Part shown: positions 56,109-64,000 of the stretch, piece after piece
Position numbering within the stretch: the stretch's first letter is position 1
Layout of the letters: each line of letters begins with the position of its first letter
Source of the DNA: Streptomyces aculeolatus
Lineage (GTDB): Bacteria > Actinomycetota > Actinomycetes > Streptomycetales > Streptomycetaceae
NCBI RefSeq assembly: GCF_020400605.1
Contig: NZ_JAINRD010000029.1
Coordinates: forward strand, 40,912 to 104,911
Length of the DNA stretch: 64,000 bases
Reading direction: 5' to 3'
The notes under the pieces: generated by a model
Database searches by the model: none
Seen by the model: the letters and a program-made list of their open reading frames with translations, nothing else
What the model was told of the DNA's origin: nothing
Translations under genes and position numbers: made by a program

Positions 56109-57856
56109 TTCGCTTCCCCTTCGCTGCCGCCGCCGACGAGCGTCTTGTCACCGGCGCCGTGGCCGTGGCCGACCGCGGCCGCCGCGATCTCGAGATGGTG
56201 CAGGTCGAAGGCCGGCGATTCGGACCGGATGCGCGGCAGCGAGGTGAAGTTGTGCCGCGGCGGCGGGCAGGACGTGGCCCACTCCAGCGAGCGGCCGTAC
56301 CCCCACGGGTCGTCGACCTCGATCTTCTTGCCGTACTTGGCGGTCTTCCACACGTTGTAGAAGAACGGCAGCATCGACATGCCGAGCAGGAACGAGCTGA
56401 TCGTCGAGAAGGTGTTCAGGGCGGTGAAGCCGTCGGCCGCGAGATAGTCCGCGTACCGCCGGGGCATGCCCTCGGCGCCCAGCCAGTGCTGCACCAGGAA
56501 CGTGCCGTGGAAGCCGATGAACAGCGTCCAGAAGGTGATCTTTCCGAGCGTCTCGTCGAGCATCTTGCCGGTGAACTTGGGCCACCAGAAGTGGAAGCCC
56601 GCGAACATCGCGAAGACGACGGTGCCGAAGACCACGTAGTGGAAGTGGGCCACCACGAAGTACGAGTCGGAGACGTGGAAGTCCAGCGGCGGCGAGGCCA
56701 GGATGACACCGGTCAGACCGCCGAAGGCGAAGGTGACCAGGAAGCCGATGGACCAGAGCATCGGTGTCTCGAAACTCAGTGATCCCTTCCACATCGTGCC
56801 GATCCAGTTGAAGAACTTCACTCCTGTTGGCACCGCGATCAGCATGGTCATGAATGCGAAGAACGGTAGGAGTACGCCTCCTGTCACGTACATGTGGTGC
56901 GCCCACACGGTCACGGACAGGCCGGCGATGGAGATCGTGGCGGCCACCAGGCCGATGTAGCCGAACATCGGCTTGCGGCTGAAGACCGGGATGATCTCGG
57001 AGATGATGCCGAAGAACGGCAGCGCGATGATGTACACCTCTGGATGGCCGAAGAACCAGAAGAGGTGCTGCCAGAGCAGCGCTCCGCCGTTCGCCGGGTC
57101 GAAGATGTGCGCCCCGAACTTGCGGTCCGCCTCCAGCGCGAGCAGCGCGGCGGCCAGCACCGGGAAGGCGAGCAGCACCAGCACACCGGTGAGCAGCACG
57201 TTCCAGGTGAAGATCGGCATCCGGAACATCGTCAGGCCCGGCGCCCGCATGCAGATGATGGTCGTGATGAAGTTGACCGAGCCGAGGATGGTGCCGAAGC
57301 CGGAGAGCGCCAGGCCCATGATCCACATGTCGGCGCCGACACCCGGCGAGCGCACCGCGTCGGAGAGCGGTGTGTACGCGAACCAGCCGAAGTCGGCCGC
57401 GCCCTGCGGGGTGATGAAGCCGGCGACGGCGATCAGCGACCCGAAGAGGTACAGCCAGTACGCGAACATGTTCAGCCGCGGGAACGCGACGTCCGGCGCA
57501 CCGATCTGCAGCGGCATGATCCAGTTCGCGAAGCCCGCGAACAGCGGCGTCGCGAACATCAGCAGCATGATCGTGCCGTGCATCGTGAACGCCTGGTTGA
57601 ACTGCTCGTTGCTCATCACCTGCGTGCCCGGCCGGGCCAGCTCGGCACGCATGAACAGCGCCAGGACACCGCCGACGATGAAGAAGAAGAACGACGTCGC
57701 CAGGTACAGCGTGCCGATCGTCTTGTGGTCGGTGGTCGTCATCCACTTGACCACGACGTTGCCGGGCTCGCGGCGGCGCGCGGGCACCTCGTCCTCGTAG
57801 GTGTCTTCGTCCGTGCCCGCGGTCGCCGCACCCTGGGGTTCGTTGAGGATGCTCAT
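56105..57856 (-). CDS. ctaD: Cytochrome c oxidase subunit I
   Basis: The 583-aa catalytic subunit has 12 membrane helices and all metal ligands: low-spin haem a His in FTMHGTIMLLMF, the CuB His-Tyr block FFGHPEVYIIALPF, the CuB pair in WAHHMYVTGG, and haem a/a3 His in VVAHFHYVVFG. It reduces oxygen to water and pumps protons. The ATG at 57856 overlaps the ctaC stop by 4 bp. Length and sequence are standard for actinobacteria. Confidence 0.98.
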   Translation of the reverse strand: MSILNEPQGAATAGTDEDTYEDEVPARRREPGNVVVKWMTTTDHKTIGTLYLATSFFFFIVGGVLALFMRAELARPGTQVMSNEQFNQAFTMHGTIMLLMFATPLFAGFANWIMPLQIGAPDVAFPRLNMFAYWLYLFGSLIAVAGFITPQGAADFGWFAYTPLSDAVRSPGVGADMWIMGLALSGFGTILGSVNFITTIICMRAPGLTMFRMPIFTWNVLLTGVLVLLAFPVLAAALLALEADRKFGAHIFDPANGGALLWQHLFWFFGHPEVYIIALPFFGIISEIIPVFSRKPMFGYIGLVAATISIAGLSVTVWAHHMYVTGGVLLPFFAFMTMLIAVPTGVKFFNWIGTMWKGSLSFETPMLWSIGFLVTFAFGGLTGVILASPPLDFHVSDSYFVVAHFHYVVFGTVVFAMFAGFHFWWPKFTGKMLDETLGKITFWTLFIGFHGTFLVQHWLGAEGMPRRYADYLAADGFTALNTFSTISSFLLGMSMLPFFYNVWKTAKYGKKIEVDDPWGYGRSLEWATSCPPPRHNFTSLPRIRSESPAFDLHHLEIAAAAVGHGHGAGDKTLVGGGSEGEAK

Positions 57857-58851
57857 TGCTGATTGGTCTCCGCATTCCTAGCGGCGTCGGTCTGAGGGAT
57901 GCCCGCCGGGATCGACCCGGTCTGGCCCTTGGCGGCCAGCTCCTTGAGATGCTGCTGGTACTCCTCGGGGGAGACCACCTTCACGTTGAAGAGCATCCGG
58001 GAGTGGTCCGCGCCGCACAGCTCGGCGCACTTGCCCATGAAGGTGCCCTCCTTGTTGGGGGTCACCTCGAAGACGTTGGTGTGGCCGGGGATGACGTCCT
58101 GCTTCATCAGGAACGGCACCACCCAGAAGGAGTGGATGACGTCCCGGGAGGTCAGCACGAACTGGACCGTCTCACCCTTGGGGAGGACCAGCGTGGGGCC
58201 CGGGTTGCCGGTGTCCTCGTCCTCGCTCGCGGGCACGCCGTAGTCGTAGACGCCCTCGGCGCCCTTCGGCACTGCCTCGTAGTCCCGGTCCGGGATGGCG
58301 TCGAGTTCCTTGGGCCGCTTCGCCGGCGTGGCGGCGTCGCCGTCCACGTTCTCCAGGTAGTTGAAGCCCCAGCTCCACTGGTAGCCGACGATGTTGACGA
58401 CGTGGTCCGGCTTCTCCGACGTCTCCAGCAGCTTGCTCTCGTCACGCGCGGTGAAGTAGAAGAACACCGCCACGACGATCAGCGGGACGACCGTGTACAG
58501 CGCCTCGATGGGCAGGTTGTACCGGACCTGGGCCGGGACCTCGATCTTGGTCCTGGAGCGGCGGTGGAAGATGACGCTCCACAGGATCAGACCCCAGACG
58601 ATGACCCCGACGGCCAGCGCGGCCGCCCAGGAGCCCTGCCACAGGGAGAGGATCCGCGGCGCCTCCTCGGTGGCCGGCGAGGGCATGCCCAGACGGGGGA
58701 AGTCCTTGTAGGTGCAACCGGAGAGGGTGACCAGGACCAGGCCCGCGGCCAGCGCCTGCGGCAGCCTTCGCCGCATCGTGCGCCGCGGCGAGCGGGTACC
58801 TCCCGCGGTCGCCTTGCGGCCGCGGGGGAGGTCGGAGCCGTTGTGACTCAC
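57853..58851 (-). CDS. ctaC: Cytochrome c oxidase subunit II
   Basis: The 332-aa subunit has a lipobox signal (LVLVTLSGC), two membrane helices (about residues 72-95 and 115-135), and a CuA cupredoxin domain with the binding block GKCAELCGADHSRM, which gives the two Cys, His and Met, plus the upstream His in RDVIHSFWV. An internal insert (DGDAATPAKRP onward) resembles the actinobacterial loop that docks the cytochrome cc subunit. GTG 58851 has GGAAGG six bases upstream. It diverges from the cysteine desulfurase gene. Confidence 0.97.
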   Translation of the reverse strand: MSHNGSDLPRGRKATAGGTRSPRRTMRRRLPQALAAGLVLVTLSGCTYKDFPRLGMPSPATEEAPRILSLWQGSWAAALAVGVIVWGLILWSVIFHRRSRTKIEVPAQVRYNLPIEALYTVVPLIVVAVFFYFTARDESKLLETSEKPDHVVNIVGYQWSWGFNYLENVDGDAATPAKRPKELDAIPDRDYEAVPKGAEGVYDYGVPASEDEDTGNPGPTLVLPKGETVQFVLTSRDVIHSFWVVPFLMKQDVIPGHTNVFEVTPNKEGTFMGKCAELCGADHSRMLFNVKVVSPEEYQQHLKELAAKGQTGSIPAGIPQTDAARNAETNQQ

Positions 58852-59077
58852 GTAGCGCCTTCCCGAGAGTCTCGCCCACGGTCCCTTCGGGCGCGCGGGC
58901 AGCAGGTTTGGATGTTTACGCGGAGCAAACCCTACTGGACGCCATTTGGGGTCGCTCGGGGAGGGTGCCCTGGCGCGCCGGGGGCACTCCGAAGGGGTGG
59001 CGAGGGCCGCCAACTCCGTCCCGCCGGTCCCCCGTCGGCGCCCCGCCGCCGTGCGCCCCGCCGCCCGGACCAGGGGT

Positions 59078-59083
59078 TAGCGT
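59078..59083 (+). promoter_or_regulatory. -10 box TAGCGT predicting leaderless desulfurase mRNA
   Basis: TAGCGT ends 6 nt before the GTG at 59090 and no ribosome site lies between them, so transcription probably starts at the start codon. Confidence 0.55.
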
Positions 59084-59089
59084 GGTCGT

Positions 59090-60526
59090 GTGCCGTACTT
59101 CGACGCCGCGTCGTCCGCCCCCCTTCACCCGATCGCCCGGCAGGCCCTGCTCGCCGCGCTCGACGAGGGCTGGGCCGACCCGGCCCGGCTGTACCGGGAG
59201 GGCCGCCGGGCGCGGCGCCTCCTGGACGCCGCGCGCGAGACCACCGCGGAACTGGTCGGCTGCCGGCCGGACGAGCTGGTGTTCACCTCCTCGGGTACGC
59301 GCGCGGTGCACGACGGGATCGCCGGGGCGCTGGCGGGCCGCCGCCGTACCGGCCGGCACCTGGTGGTGTCGGCGGTCGAACACTCGGCCGTCCTCCATTC
59401 GGCCGAGGCCCACGGTGACCGGGCGGCGGCCGGGAACGGCGGCGCCGCGGGCGGGGGCAGCGGCGCGGCGGGCGGGGACGTGACGTACGTGCCCGTCGAC
59501 CGCGGCGGCCGGGTGGCGCCCGGTTCGTACGCCGAGGCGCTGCGTGCCGACACCGCGCTGGCCTGTCTGCAGTCCGCCAACCACGAGGTGGGCACCGAGC
59601 AGCCGGTCGCCGAGGCGGCCGCGGAGTGCCGCGCCGCCGGGGTGCCGCTGCTGGTGGACGCGGCCCAGTCGCTGGGCTGGGGGCGCGTCGAGGGGCCGTG
59701 GTCGCTGCTGGCCGGGAGCGCGCACAAGTGGGGCGGCCCGCCCGGCGTGGGGCTGCTCGTGGTGCGCAAGGGGACGCGCTTCGCGCCACCGGGCCCGGCG
59801 GACGAGCGGGAGTCGGGCCGCGCGCCCGGGTTCGAGAACATCCCGGCGATCGTCGCGACGGCCGCTTCGCTGCGCGCCGTACGCGCGGAGGCGGCGGCCG
59901 AGGACGCCCGGCTGCGGGCGCTGGTGGACCGGATCCGCGCGCGGGTGCCGGAGACGGTCGCGGACGTGGAGGTGGTCGGCGACCCGGAGCGCCGGCTGCC
60001 GCACCTGGTGACGTTCTCCTGTCTGTACGTCGACGGCGAGGCGCTGCTGCACGCCCTGGACCGGGCGGGGTACTCGGTCTCCTCCGGGTCGTCGTGCACG
60101 TCGAGCACGCTGACCCCGAGCCATGTGCTCAAGGCCATGGGCGTGTTGTCCGAGGGCAACGTGCGCGTGTCGCTGCCGCCCGGGACGACGGCGGAGCAGG
60201 TCGAGGGCTTCCTGCGGGCGCTCCAGGAGGCCGTCGCCGGGGTGCGCGCGGAGCTGGGCGTGCCCGCGCACGGCGCGGCGGAGGCGGCGCCGGCGGCCGG
60301 CGAGCTGGTGGTCGACGCCCGCGGGCGGCGCTGCCCGATCCCCGTCATCGAGCTGGCGAAGGCCTTCGACCGGGTGCCGGTGGGCGGCACGGCGCTGGTG
60401 CTGTCGGACGACGAGGCGGCGCGGCTGGACATCCCGGCCTGGTGCGGGATGCGCGGGCAGGAGTACGTGGGCGAGGAGCCGGCGGACGGCGGGGGCACGG
60501 GCTACCGGGTGCGGCGCACGAGCTGA
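59090..60526 (+). CDS. Cysteine desulfurase fused to a TusA/SirA-like domain
   Basis: The 478-aa protein joins two sulfur-handling modules. Residues 1-395 are a class V desulfurase: MPYFDAASSAPLHP, VFTSSGTRAVHDGI, SAVEHSAVLHS, LVDAAQSLGWG, Schiff-base Lys in LLAGSAHKWGGPPG, and catalytic Cys in YSVSSGSSCTSSTL. After a short Ala-rich linker, residues about 402-470 are TusA-like, with the sulfur-accepting Cys in VVDARGRRCPIPVIELAK. It should take sulfur from cysteine and hold it as persulfide on the TusA Cys for transfer, for example to tRNA or cofactors. A Gly/Ala-rich loop near residue 110 is an insert. Confidence 0.93.
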   Translation: MPYFDAASSAPLHPIARQALLAALDEGWADPARLYREGRRARRLLDAARETTAELVGCRPDELVFTSSGTRAVHDGIAGALAGRRRTGRHLVVSAVEHSAVLHSAEAHGDRAAAGNGGAAGGGSGAAGGDVTYVPVDRGGRVAPGSYAEALRADTALACLQSANHEVGTEQPVAEAAAECRAAGVPLLVDAAQSLGWGRVEGPWSLLAGSAHKWGGPPGVGLLVVRKGTRFAPPGPADERESGRAPGFENIPAIVATAASLRAVRAEAAAEDARLRALVDRIRARVPETVADVEVVGDPERRLPHLVTFSCLYVDGEALLHALDRAGYSVSSGSSCTSSTLTPSHVLKAMGVLSEGNVRVSLPPGTTAEQVEGFLRALQEAVAGVRAELGVPAHGAAEAAPAAGELVVDARGRRCPIPVIELAKAFDRVPVGGTALVLSDDEAARLDIPAWCGMRGQEYVGEEPADGGGTGYRVRRTS

Positions 60527-60572
60527 GCGGCGCCGGTCCGTACGGGGGAGGCGCGCGGCGGCCGTACGCCGC

Positions 60573-60601
60573 GGGCGCCCGGCTCGTACGGCCGGGCGCC
60601 C
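60573..60601. terminator. Hairpin between convergent desulfurase and PfkB-kinase genes
   Basis: GGGCGCCCGGC (60573-60583) and GCCGGGCGCCC (60591-60601) form an 11-bp stem around a 7-nt loop in the 97-bp gap between convergent stops. Confidence 0.75.
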
Positions 60602-60623
60602 GGTTGTGCGCTGGGGACAGTCC

Positions 60624-61613
60624 CTAGTCGCGTGCCGTCTCGGGCAGGTGCTCGTGGACCTCGGCGGCGGCGTCCTGCCCGTACGCCTTGGTGAAGCGCT
60701 CGACGAAGTTGCTGCGCCGCAGCTCGTACTCCTGCGGGCCCACGGTCTCGATGACCAGCGTCGCCAGCATGCAGCCGAGCTGCGCCGCCCGCTCCATGCT
60801 CACGCCCCAGCTCAGCCCGGACAGGAAGCCGGCGCGGAAGGCGTCGCCGACGCCCGTCGGGTCCGCCTTGCGCTCCTCCTCCGGGCAGCCGACGAGGATC
60901 GGCTCCTCGCCGGCGCGGTCGATGCGCACGCCGCGGGCGCCGAGCGTGGTCACGCGGGTGCCGACGTGGGTCAGCAGCTCCTCGTCGCCCCAGCCGGTCT
61001 TGGACTCGATCAGCCCCTTCTCGTACTCGTTGGAGAAGAGGAAGGCGGCGCCCTCGGTGAGGGTGCGGATGCCGTCGCCGTCCATGCGGGCGATCTGCTG
61101 GGAGAAGTCGGCGGCGAAGGGGATGCCGCGGGTGCGGCACTCCTCCGTGTGGCGCAGCATCGCCTCGGGGTCGTCGGCGCCGATGGAGACGAGGTCGAGG
61201 CCGCCGACGCGGTCGGCGACGGTCTTCAGCTCGATCAGCCGCGCCTCGCTCATCGCGCCGGTGTAGAAGGAGCCGATCTGGTTGTGGTCGGCGTCGGTGG
61301 TGACGACGAAGCGCGCGGTGTGCAGCACCTCGGAGATGCGTACGGAGCCGGTGTCGACCCCGTGCCGCTCCAGCCAGTCGCGGTACTCGCCGAAGTCTGC
61401 GCCGGCCGCGCCGACGAGGATCGGACGGGCACCGAGCTGACCCATGCCGAAGCAGATGTTGGGCCCGACTCCACCGCGGCGCACGTCCAGTTCGTCGACG
61501 AGGAAGGACAGCGAGACGGTGTGCAGCTGGTCGGCGACCAGCTGATCGGAGAACCGACCGGGGAAGGTCATGAGATGGTCGGTCGCAATGGAGCCGGAAA
61601 CGGCAATTCGCAC
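60624..61613 (-). CDS. PfkB-family carbohydrate/nucleoside kinase (adenosine-kinase-like)
   Basis: The 329-aa kinase begins MRIAVSGSIATDHLMTFPGR and has RRGGVGPNICFGMGQLGARP (PfkB signature 1) and DPTGVGDAFRAGFLSGLSWG (signature 2, with the catalytic Asp and anion hole). The N-terminal GSIATDHL and FSDQLVADQ resemble Mtb Rv2202c, which is an adenosine kinase, and the gene has the same neighbours. Adenosine kinase activity is the first guess; a sugar kinase is possible. GTG 61613 has AGGAGGG six bases upstream. Confidence 0.9.
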   Translation of the reverse strand: MRIAVSGSIATDHLMTFPGRFSDQLVADQLHTVSLSFLVDELDVRRGGVGPNICFGMGQLGARPILVGAAGADFGEYRDWLERHGVDTGSVRISEVLHTARFVVTTDADHNQIGSFYTGAMSEARLIELKTVADRVGGLDLVSIGADDPEAMLRHTEECRTRGIPFAADFSQQIARMDGDGIRTLTEGAAFLFSNEYEKGLIESKTGWGDEELLTHVGTRVTTLGARGVRIDRAGEEPILVGCPEEERKADPTGVGDAFRAGFLSGLSWGVSMERAAQLGCMLATLVIETVGPQEYELRRSNFVERFTKAYGQDAAAEVHEHLPETARD

Positions 61614-61706
61614 GGCGTACCCTCCTGTAGGCGGGGCAGGTAACGCGGGTAGTGCTCACGCTACCGGCTGAATACCCGCCTCCGGACGGGTTCGACCCGG
61701 CCAAAA

Positions 61707-61720
61707 CTACCTGATAGTAG
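61707..61720. promoter_or_regulatory. Short dyad in the divergent region at 61.7 kb
   Basis: CTAC and GTAG flank a 6-nt centre, with ACCT/AGGT also symmetric one register off. It lies between the divergent kinase and small orphan genes in an AT-richer patch and could be an operator or promoter region. Confidence 0.3.
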
Positions 61721-61759
61721 GTCTTACCACTCCTCGCCGCCGGTGCGTACGGTCGAGGT

Positions 61760-62011
61760 ATGCAGAAGGACATGCGGGCCTCCGCCACCCCCCACCCGCC
61801 GGCGGCCTTCCGGAACACCGCGCCCCTGGAGCTGGACGGCGGCCTGGCCGAGCTGCGCACCGACTGCGCCAGGATGGCGCCGCACTGGTCGGGTCACGCG
61901 CGCATCCCCGCAGGACACGTGCCGGACGCCCGGATCAGCGGGCTGGCCCGGATCATGGTGCCGACGGCGTCCGCGGACCTGCTCCGCGGCATGTCCGAGT
62001 ACGGCGACTGA
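61760..62011 (+). CDS. Small hypothetical protein (83 aa)
   Basis: The 83-aa soluble product starts at ATG 61760. It is Ala/Pro-rich with RTDCARMAPHWSGHARIPAG and VPDARISGLARIMVPTASAD; no signal, membrane helix or catalytic motif is seen. The purine-rich gtcgagg lies upstream. It occupies the position of a small orphan in related genomes. Coding base use supports it, but the function is unknown. Confidence 0.6.
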   Translation: MQKDMRASATPHPPAAFRNTAPLELDGGLAELRTDCARMAPHWSGHARIPAGHVPDARISGLARIMVPTASADLLRGMSEYGD

Positions 62012-62098
62012 CCTCTCCGCCCGGCCGGTTCCCCTTCGGTGGGAACCGGATCCGCGTGACCGGCGTCCCATCGGCATCCCCGACGAAGGAGCCGAACG

Positions 62099-63862
62099 GT
62101 GAGCACCGAGCACCCCCCAGGGTCCGCACCCGAGCCCGAGCCGGCGCACGCCCGCGCGGCCGGGCCGGACGGCCGCAACGCCGACGACCCCGGCGACCGC
62201 GGCGACCTGGGCGGCCCGGGCTCGGGCAGGCGCCGCCCCGGCGCGCTGGCGGCCGCGGCCGTCGCGGTCGCGGTGATGCTCACCGGCGGCGGCGTCGCGT
62301 ACGTCGTGGACCGGACGGACGACGGCGACGGCGGGGCCGGCAAAGGCGAGCCGCCGACGCTGCGCCTCGACGGGCTCTCCGTGGAGACCGCGGCGGCCGG
62401 CGGGGGCGGGCCGCTGCAGGTCGTCGGCGAACTGCCCGAAGGGCCGGCCGAGGCGCCGGTGTTCAAGCCCGAGGGCCGGGTCGCCGCCGCCGACGTGGCG
62501 CGCCTCGCGAAGGCGCTGGGGGTGGACGGCAAACCCCGGCAGGAGGGCGGCGGCTGGCGCGTCGGCGTCTCCGGCGACGGGCAGGGCCCGCTGCTCCAGG
62601 TCCAGACCGAGGCGCCGGGCGCCTGGACGTACCGGCAGTTCGGGGGAAACGCCTGCGACCTCCCGCTGTCCGCGGAGCAGGACGGCGGCGGCGACCCGGA
62701 CGCGGCGACGTCCTCCGCCTGCGCGATACCCGCTCCCCCCGTCGGTGATCCGGCGGCCGGCCCGGTGCCGGAGGCCGCGGCGGAGAAGGCCGCGGAGCCG
62801 GTGCTCGCGGCGGTGGGCCAGCAGGACGCCGAGGTGGCGTCCGCCGAGCCGTTCGGTGCGGTCCGTACGGTGACCGCGGAGCCGGTCGTCGGCGGGCTGC
62901 CGACGGCGGGGTGGCAGACGTCGCTGCAGATCGGCGCGGAGGGGCAGGTGACCGGCGGCAACGGCTACCTGGTCGAGCCGGCCGAGGCGGACACGTACCC
63001 GGTGATCACGGCGCGGGCGGCGCTGGACGCGCTGAACAAGCCCGCCGGCGGCACGGACAGCACCCCCGAGGAGCCGGCGGTCGCCCCGGCGTGCGCCTCC
63101 GCGGTGCCGTACGAGGACGGCACCGGACCGCGCAAGCCGCCGGCCGGCAAGGTCGACCCGTGCCTGGGCAAGCTGACGCCGACCAAGGTGCGCGGTGCCG
63201 AGTTCGGGCTCTCCGCGCAGTCGGTGCAGGGGCGGCCGGCGCTGGTGCCGTCCTGGCTGTTCGAGGTGACGGGCGACTCCCCGACCCCGTTCCACGGCGG
63301 CAAGCCGGGCGCCATCGTGTGGCCGCAGCTCGCCGTCGCGCCGGAGTACGTGGCCTCCGCCGAGCCCAGCTCGCCGCCGGTCCCCGAGCCCGCCCCGCCG
63401 ACGTCCGCGCCGGGCGCCGAGCCGGGCACGGGCGGCGGCTCCGACGGCACTTCCGGCAGCGCCCCCGGTTCGGGCGGCGACAGCGGCACGGACAGCGGCT
63501 CCGCGCCGGATTCGCCCGGTCAGGTGGAGCCCGCGGAGCCGGCCGAGCCCCCGGCGTCGGCGCCGGCGGATCAGCCGGAGAGCGGCGGTACGGGGCCGGA
63601 CACCGTGGGCATCGAGTCGTACTCGGCGGACGGGCGCACCCTGAAGCTGCACTTCTGGGGCGGCGTGTGCACGGACTACGCGGCGAGTGCCGAGGAGTCG
63701 GGCGGCGCGGTGACGGTGCGGCTCACCGGCGAGGAGAAGGAGCCGGGCCAGGTCTGCATCAAGATCGCCAAGCGCTTCACGGAGACGGTCGAGCTGTCCG
63801 CGCCGCTGGACGGCCGCAAGGTCGTGGACGCGGGGACCGGGGAGAAGGTGGCGGCGAAGTAG
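62099..63862 (+). CDS. Large membrane-anchored secreted protein
   Basis: The 587-aa product has a 50-residue cytoplasmic Pro/Asp/Gly-rich N-terminus, one membrane helix (ALAAAAVAVAVMLTGGGVAYVV, about residues 50-72) and a long external part. That part has a conserved-looking core (residues 85-420: GWQTSLQIGAEGQVTGGNGY, PALVPSWLFEVTGDS) with several Cys that may form disulfides, a Ser/Gly/Pro/Asp linker (about 425-500), and a compact C-terminal domain of about 85 residues with two Cys (GVCTDYAA, GQVCIKIAK). No enzyme motif is visible. It matches the large membrane protein at SCO2160. GTG at 62099. Confidence 0.87.
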   Translation: MSTEHPPGSAPEPEPAHARAAGPDGRNADDPGDRGDLGGPGSGRRRPGALAAAAVAVAVMLTGGGVAYVVDRTDDGDGGAGKGEPPTLRLDGLSVETAAAGGGGPLQVVGELPEGPAEAPVFKPEGRVAAADVARLAKALGVDGKPRQEGGGWRVGVSGDGQGPLLQVQTEAPGAWTYRQFGGNACDLPLSAEQDGGGDPDAATSSACAIPAPPVGDPAAGPVPEAAAEKAAEPVLAAVGQQDAEVASAEPFGAVRTVTAEPVVGGLPTAGWQTSLQIGAEGQVTGGNGYLVEPAEADTYPVITARAALDALNKPAGGTDSTPEEPAVAPACASAVPYEDGTGPRKPPAGKVDPCLGKLTPTKVRGAEFGLSAQSVQGRPALVPSWLFEVTGDSPTPFHGGKPGAIVWPQLAVAPEYVASAEPSSPPVPEPAPPTSAPGAEPGTGGGSDGTSGSAPGSGGDSGTDSGSAPDSPGQVEPAEPAEPPASAPADQPESGGTGPDTVGIESYSADGRTLKLHFWGGVCTDYAASAEESGGAVTVRLTGEEKEPGQVCIKIAKRFTETVELSAPLDGRKVVDAGTGEKVAAK

Positions 63863-63911
63863 GCGCGGAAGCGTAGGCACCGCCACGCCGGGCGACATCG
63901 CCCGCACAAGC

Positions 63912-63949
63912 GGAAGGCGGCGGAACCGTGGGGGTTTCCGCCGCCTTCC
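63912..63949. terminator. Strong terminator downstream of the large membrane protein
   Basis: A perfect 14-bp stem, GGAAGGCGGCGGAA (63912-63925) with TTCCGCCGCCTTCC (63936-63949), and a 10-nt loop. It can act in both directions and probably also ends a convergent gene beyond the right edge. No gene is visible from 63863 to 64000. Confidence 0.85.
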
Positions 63950-64000
63950 TCCATGCCGGTGCGGGCCGGCAGCCCGTGGTGCGTCCGGGCGCGCTCCCTA

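Noticed and set aside
1..64000. Insertion sequences, integrases, attachment sites, CRISPR arrays or a secondary-metabolite cluster
   Set aside because: No transposase, recombinase, regularly spaced repeat or modular synthase was found. The fused anthranilate synthase can mark phenazine clusters, but its Trp leader and the absence of phz genes argue for primary metabolism.

Overview
The window is a GC-rich, gene-dense actinobacterial chromosome segment. Codon use with G/C in nearly every third position, many GTG and TTG starts, TAnnnT -10 boxes a few bases before start codons, and the gene order all point to Streptomyces or a close relative in the Streptomycetaceae. The order closely follows the S. 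coelicolor region around SCO2102-SCO2160 as I remember it. It also shares many neighbours with the Mycobacterium tuberculosis Rv2172c-Rv2205c region, so this is old, vertically inherited core chromosome. I see no insertion sequence, prophage, CRISPR array, rRNA or tRNA.

Layout. 0-7 kb: a truncated membrane protein, metF, thiE, an Rv2175c-type DNA-binding protein, a FAD/NAD reductase, and a thiOSG operon behind a TPP riboswitch. 7-12 kb: a PASTA-domain Ser/Thr kinase, endonuclease IV, a DUF3515 lipoprotein, a small molybdopterin oxidoreductase, and convergent bfr/bfd with an iron box upstream of bfd. 12-17 kb: aromatic and glycolytic metabolism, with class II DAHP synthase diverging from an attenuated, fused trpEG, then pfkA. 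17-24 kb: the MacS/MacR two-component pair split by a 189-bp tandem repeat, plsC, an esterase, and an ECF sigma factor with a partner protein. 24-34 kb: a nuclease-like EEP protein, glkA with a DUF5304 gene, then an ArsA-like ATPase, a START-like protein, a phosphoesterase, FadD, a PimB-type mannosyltransferase and a GT87 mannosyltransferase. 34-41 kb: an XRE-cupin regulator with a 41-aa membrane protein, a metalloprotease-like lipoprotein, two NlpC/P60 hydrolases, a NYN-domain protein and a RAM-only Lrp protein. 41-48 kb: a second two-component system, a carboxylate-type transporter, glycerate kinase, and a class V PLP enzyme under a SAM-IV riboswitch.

48-60 kb: trpD and the aerobic terminal respiratory chain. 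qcrCAB with ctaE, and ctaCDF, encode the bcc-aa3 supercomplex; an L,D-transpeptidase and a receiver-like protein lie between the two blocks. 59-64 kb: a cysteine desulfurase-TusA fusion, a PfkB-family kinase resembling Mtb adenosine kinase, a small orphan and a large membrane-anchored secreted protein.

Cis-regulation is unusually readable here: TPP and SAM-IV riboswitches, a Trp-codon leader with attenuator, a DmdR/IdeR-type iron box, several promoters predicting leaderless mRNAs, matching 11-bp direct repeats upstream of the second two-component operon and its downstream transporter gene, and a palindrome upstream of the XRE regulator. The least explained items are the repeat array between macS and macR, the XRE-cupin/DUF6126 pair, the hexapeptide ORF after the SAM-IV riboswitch, and the START-like/ArsA-like lipid neighbourhood. 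All function calls come from reading motifs and context; no database search was possible.
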